64,000 bases of DNA from Hirschia litorea (lineage in GTDB: Bacteria > Pseudomonadota > Alphaproteobacteria > Caulobacterales > Hyphomonadaceae): the NCBI RefSeq assembly GCF_042665075.1, contig NZ_JBHTBR010000002.1, positions 992,001 to 1,056,000 on the forward strand, in the 5' to 3' direction. Shown piece by piece: positions 61,882-64,000 of this stretch. Numbering within the stretch: the first letter of the stretch is position 1; each line of letters opens with the position of its first letter. The position numbers were made by a program, and so were the translations under genes. Below the pieces are notes generated by a model. That model saw only the letters and a list, made by a program, of their open reading frames with translations. It was not told where the DNA came from and searched no databases.

Positions 61882-62856
61882 ATGCATACTCACTCAATTA
61901 TACTCAGTGCAACCGCCCTTATGTTGGCATCTTGCTCCCAAGCGACCTCGCCTGAAGCACCAGATAACGCTCAAACGACACTTTCAGCGCCTGCAACGTC
62001 ACAAGATATTTCTAGCACAGATTTAAACGATTCCACACCGCTTTGGAAAAAAATGGACTGCGTCAGAGAATATGGTGCCTTACCCGCCGCCCACCGTGGT
62101 GGTCCTAGACGTGGCTATCCTGAAAACGCTCTTGAAACGCTTCAAGTCTCCTATGACAATGGCACACGAATTTTCGAGATCGACATTGCAGAGTCCAAAG
62201 ATGGCGTTCTGTTCCTTATGCACGATACAGACTTAGACCGCACGACAGAGATGACAGGTGTTGGCCGTGAAAAAACATGGGACCAACTCAAATCCGTACG
62301 CCTAAAAGACAATAACAAAGTCACAAACTTCACCATCCCGTCACTTGCTGAAACCTTAAAGTGGGCCAAGGAAACGGGCGCGATAGTTGAGCTAGATAAA
62401 AAACGCTCAAGCAAGTTTGAAACGATCATATCCGAAGTGCGCAAAGCCGGCGCACAAAACAATGTTATTTTGATTACCTACACTTATGACCAAGCTGCGG
62501 AGGTTGCCCGCCTTGCCCCAGACATGATGATGACAGCATCAGTGTCTGACCCATCAGATGTGGAAGAATTGGAATCGCGCGGCATTAAGCGTCAAAACCT
62601 GATCGCTTGGACAGGCACTGACACGCTTAACCCCGGTCTATGGCAAGACTTAAAAGACATGGATATCGAAGTTGCTTTCGGCACATTGGGCCGCCGTGGT
62701 CAAAGATTTGATGACACATTCTGGGAAGACCGCGATGGCTCAGAATATGATGAGCTGGTGAATAACGGTGTCACAATGATTGCCACTGATTATTCAGATC
62801 GTGTCAGCAATCATCTTCGTGTCGATGATGTCGCTATCGAGAAATGTGGATTCTAA
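61882..62856 (+). CDS. Glycerophosphodiester phosphodiesterase lipoprotein
   Basis: This 324-residue GDPD-family hydrolase releases glycerol-3-phosphate from lipid head groups. The lipobox LMLASCSQA places it at the membrane. Active-site segments are AAHRGGPRRGYPENALET (HRG..PEN), RIFEIDIAESKDGVLFLMHD with metal Glu/Asp, and TDLDRTTEMTG. The C-terminal NNGVTMIATDYSDRVSNHL keeps the final strand. It precedes an alpha/beta hydrolase by 4 bases, perhaps as a phospholipid-degrading pair. Confidence 0.88.
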   Translation: MHTHSIILSATALMLASCSQATSPEAPDNAQTTLSAPATSQDISSTDLNDSTPLWKKMDCVREYGALPAAHRGGPRRGYPENALETLQVSYDNGTRIFEIDIAESKDGVLFLMHDTDLDRTTEMTGVGREKTWDQLKSVRLKDNNKVTNFTIPSLAETLKWAKETGAIVELDKKRSSKFETIISEVRKAGAQNNVILITYTYDQAAEVARLAPDMMMTASVSDPSDVEELESRGIKRQNLIAWTGTDTLNPGLWQDLKDMDIEVAFGTLGRRGQRFDDTFWEDRDGSEYDELVNNGVTMIATDYSDRVSNHLRVDDVAIEKCGF

Positions 62857-62860
62857 AAAA

Positions 62861-63637
62861 ATGCTTCATTATTCCTGCACAGGCTCAAAAAACTCTGGAA
62901 CAGGAATCGTTTTTCTACACGGTGGTGGCTTTAGCGGCTGGATGTGGGAAAGCATTATTGGACATTTACCCGAATATTATTGTGTCGCAATCACCCTTCC
63001 TGGGCATGGCTTGAGCAATGCATCCAAATGGATCTCGTTAGAGGATACAGCCCGCCAAGTTGGAGAGATTATCGAAAAAGAGCTCTCCAATATGGATGTC
63101 CACCTGGTGGGACTGTCACTTGGTGGTCATGTCGGTTTGCATGTTATGGCGCAACACCCTCACCTGACGACATCTGCAATATTAAGCTGCATCATCCATG
63201 ATCCGCTTCCAAGGCCAAAACTCTATAAAGCACTCACAAATGCCATGTTGCCTTTGAGCAATATTCGTCTCATCCAGAAATTTGTCGCGCATAGATTTGG
63301 TATGGCGGGTGAAAAAATGCGCCGCTATCTGCAAGAGTTTAAACGCGTCGATAAAGACAGCCTCAAACGATCTTCTTTGGAAGTCGCTGCAAACCCGATT
63401 CCGGAAAACCTTTCGAATGTGTCTGCGCGTATACTTGTCGTCGCTGGTGCTAAAGAGCGCTCGATCACCCGCAATGCTCTTGCCTCTTATAAGTCAGTCT
63501 TTGCACACACACGCACCGCCCTCATTCCAGACTATGGCTATGGCTGGTCTGGTAGACGCCCAAAACTCTTTGCAAACGCGATTCGCGCGCAAATAAAAAA
63601 CAGCGCACTCCCGAAAGACATGAAAGCGCAAGCTTAA
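62861..63637 (+). CDS. Alpha/beta hydrolase, catalytic His not apparent
   Basis: The start is set at 62861, 4 bases after the GDPD stop, giving MLHYSCTGSKNSGTGIVFLH at the N-terminus; longer starts in the GDPD gene are unlikely. The oxyanion motif FLHGGGFSGWMWE and the nucleophile elbow GLSLGGHVGLH are typical. At the end, where a His normally precedes Trp (GHCW type), the sequence is DYGYGWSGRRPKLFANAI, with Tyr in place of His. The usual charge-relay His may be missing or supplied elsewhere. Length is 258 residues. Substrate unknown. Confidence 0.75.
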   Translation: MLHYSCTGSKNSGTGIVFLHGGGFSGWMWESIIGHLPEYYCVAITLPGHGLSNASKWISLEDTARQVGEIIEKELSNMDVHLVGLSLGGHVGLHVMAQHPHLTTSAILSCIIHDPLPRPKLYKALTNAMLPLSNIRLIQKFVAHRFGMAGEKMRRYLQEFKRVDKDSLKRSSLEVAANPIPENLSNVSARILVVAGAKERSITRNALASYKSVFAHTRTALIPDYGYGWSGRRPKLFANAIRAQIKNSALPKDMKAQA

Positions 63638-64000
63638 GGGAATAAACGTCCTGTGGACCATCCACCATTCTGTGACCGCTCAAACACTAAACGATCATGT
63701 AGCCTGAAAGGTCTATCTCGCCAAAATTCAATATGTTCGGGCGCGATACGATAGCCAGTCCAGTGCGGCGGACGCGGTGTCTTACCCAACGCATATTTTG
63801 CGCCATATTTCGCGATATTTTTCTCTAGTTCAAAACGTCCATCCATGCGTGAAGATTGATCAGACGCCCACGCACCAATCTGGCTATCCTTATGCCGTGA
63901 CGCAAAATACGCATCCGCTTCTGCATCAGATACGCGCGTCACATTCCCGCGAACGCGTACCTGCCGCCGTAGTGATTTCCAGTGAAAGCATATTGCCGCC
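63634..64000 (-). CDS. pdxH: Pyridoxamine 5'-phosphate oxidase, C-terminal part
   Basis: The gene continues past the right edge. The frame is open from 64000 with FHWKSLRRQVRVRGNVTRVS and DAEADAYFASR, the PdxH core. Later come QIGAWASDQSSRMDGRFELE, PPHWTGYRIAPEHIEFWRDR and RPFRLHDRLVFERS, and the protein ends RLFP as usual. The GTG at 63942 is internal. The enzyme oxidises pyridoxamine or pyridoxine phosphate to PLP using FMN. Its stop overlaps the stop of the alpha/beta hydrolase by 4 bases. Confidence 0.93.
   Translation of the reverse strand, partial: AAICFHWKSLRRQVRVRGNVTRVSDAEADAYFASRHKDSQIGAWASDQSSRMDGRFELEKNIAKYGAKYALGKTPRPPHWTGYRIAPEHIEFWRDRPFRLHDRLVFERSQNGGWSTGRLFP

Overview
The window looks like a chromosomal segment of a moderate-GC marine alphaproteobacterium of the Caulobacterales/Maricaulales type (Hyphomonadaceae, Hirschia-like). 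This placement is an inference. It rests on lineage-typical families: an RcGTA-like gene transfer agent head cluster, two DUF2336 proteins, MucR, a PAS_5 protein, a DUF6456 protein beside a DnaA domain IV-only protein, DUF1491, and a DivJ/PleC-like histidine kinase. There is no integrase, transposase or CRISPR array.

Layout. Positions 1-8952 hold the head half of a GTA/HK97-type cluster on the minus strand: g1-like small terminase, large terminase, portal, g3.5, prohead protease, capsid, head-tail connector, DUF3168. Unrelated genes break it up: a zinc-ribbon/coiled-coil gene, a ParD-like/methionine aminopeptidase cassette with small membrane proteins, and a four-helix membrane protein. Positions 9255-13168 carry a class A penicillin-binding protein and a Uup-type ABC-F ATPase. 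Positions 13308-19120 carry a DUF2336 protein, an MscS channel and a prfC-SatD-DUF3307 set with an unusual array of palindromes. Positions 19259-27270 are mostly regulatory and hypothetical genes: DUF1491, secreted proteins, a histidine kinase, SufE, DUF6456/DnaA-IV, PAS_5 and MucR.

Positions 27418-35526 are one tightly overlapping Mrp-type monovalent cation/H+ antiporter operon, in the order E-F-G-B-C-D-D-orphan-D. MrpA is split, and the C subunit has a long histidine-rich insertion. Positions 35653-41187 hold the second DUF2336 protein, DoxX, MaoC, MsrB and an S9 lipoprotein peptidase. Positions 41562-47637 are a TonB2/TtpC-like energy-transducing set: DUF3450, large ExbB/TolQ-like protein, ExbB, two ExbD, TonB and a TPR protein. 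Positions 48524-50373 are moeA-mobA for molybdenum cofactor, followed by tRNA-Gln(TTG), an SppA peptidase, an Opp-type peptide importer, small metabolic enzymes (rhodanese/phosphatase-like, ATP-grasp-like, MBL hydrolase, acyl-CoA ligase, GDPD, alpha/beta hydrolase) and the 3' part of pdxH at the right edge.

I did not find one clearly unprecedented system. The best leads are the interleaved GTA cluster with its ParD-like/Map/26-residue membrane peptide cassette, the covarying palindrome array between satD and the DUF3307 gene, the DnaA domain IV-only/DUF6456 pair with a DnaA-box-like site at its start, and the histidine-rich Mrp subunit.
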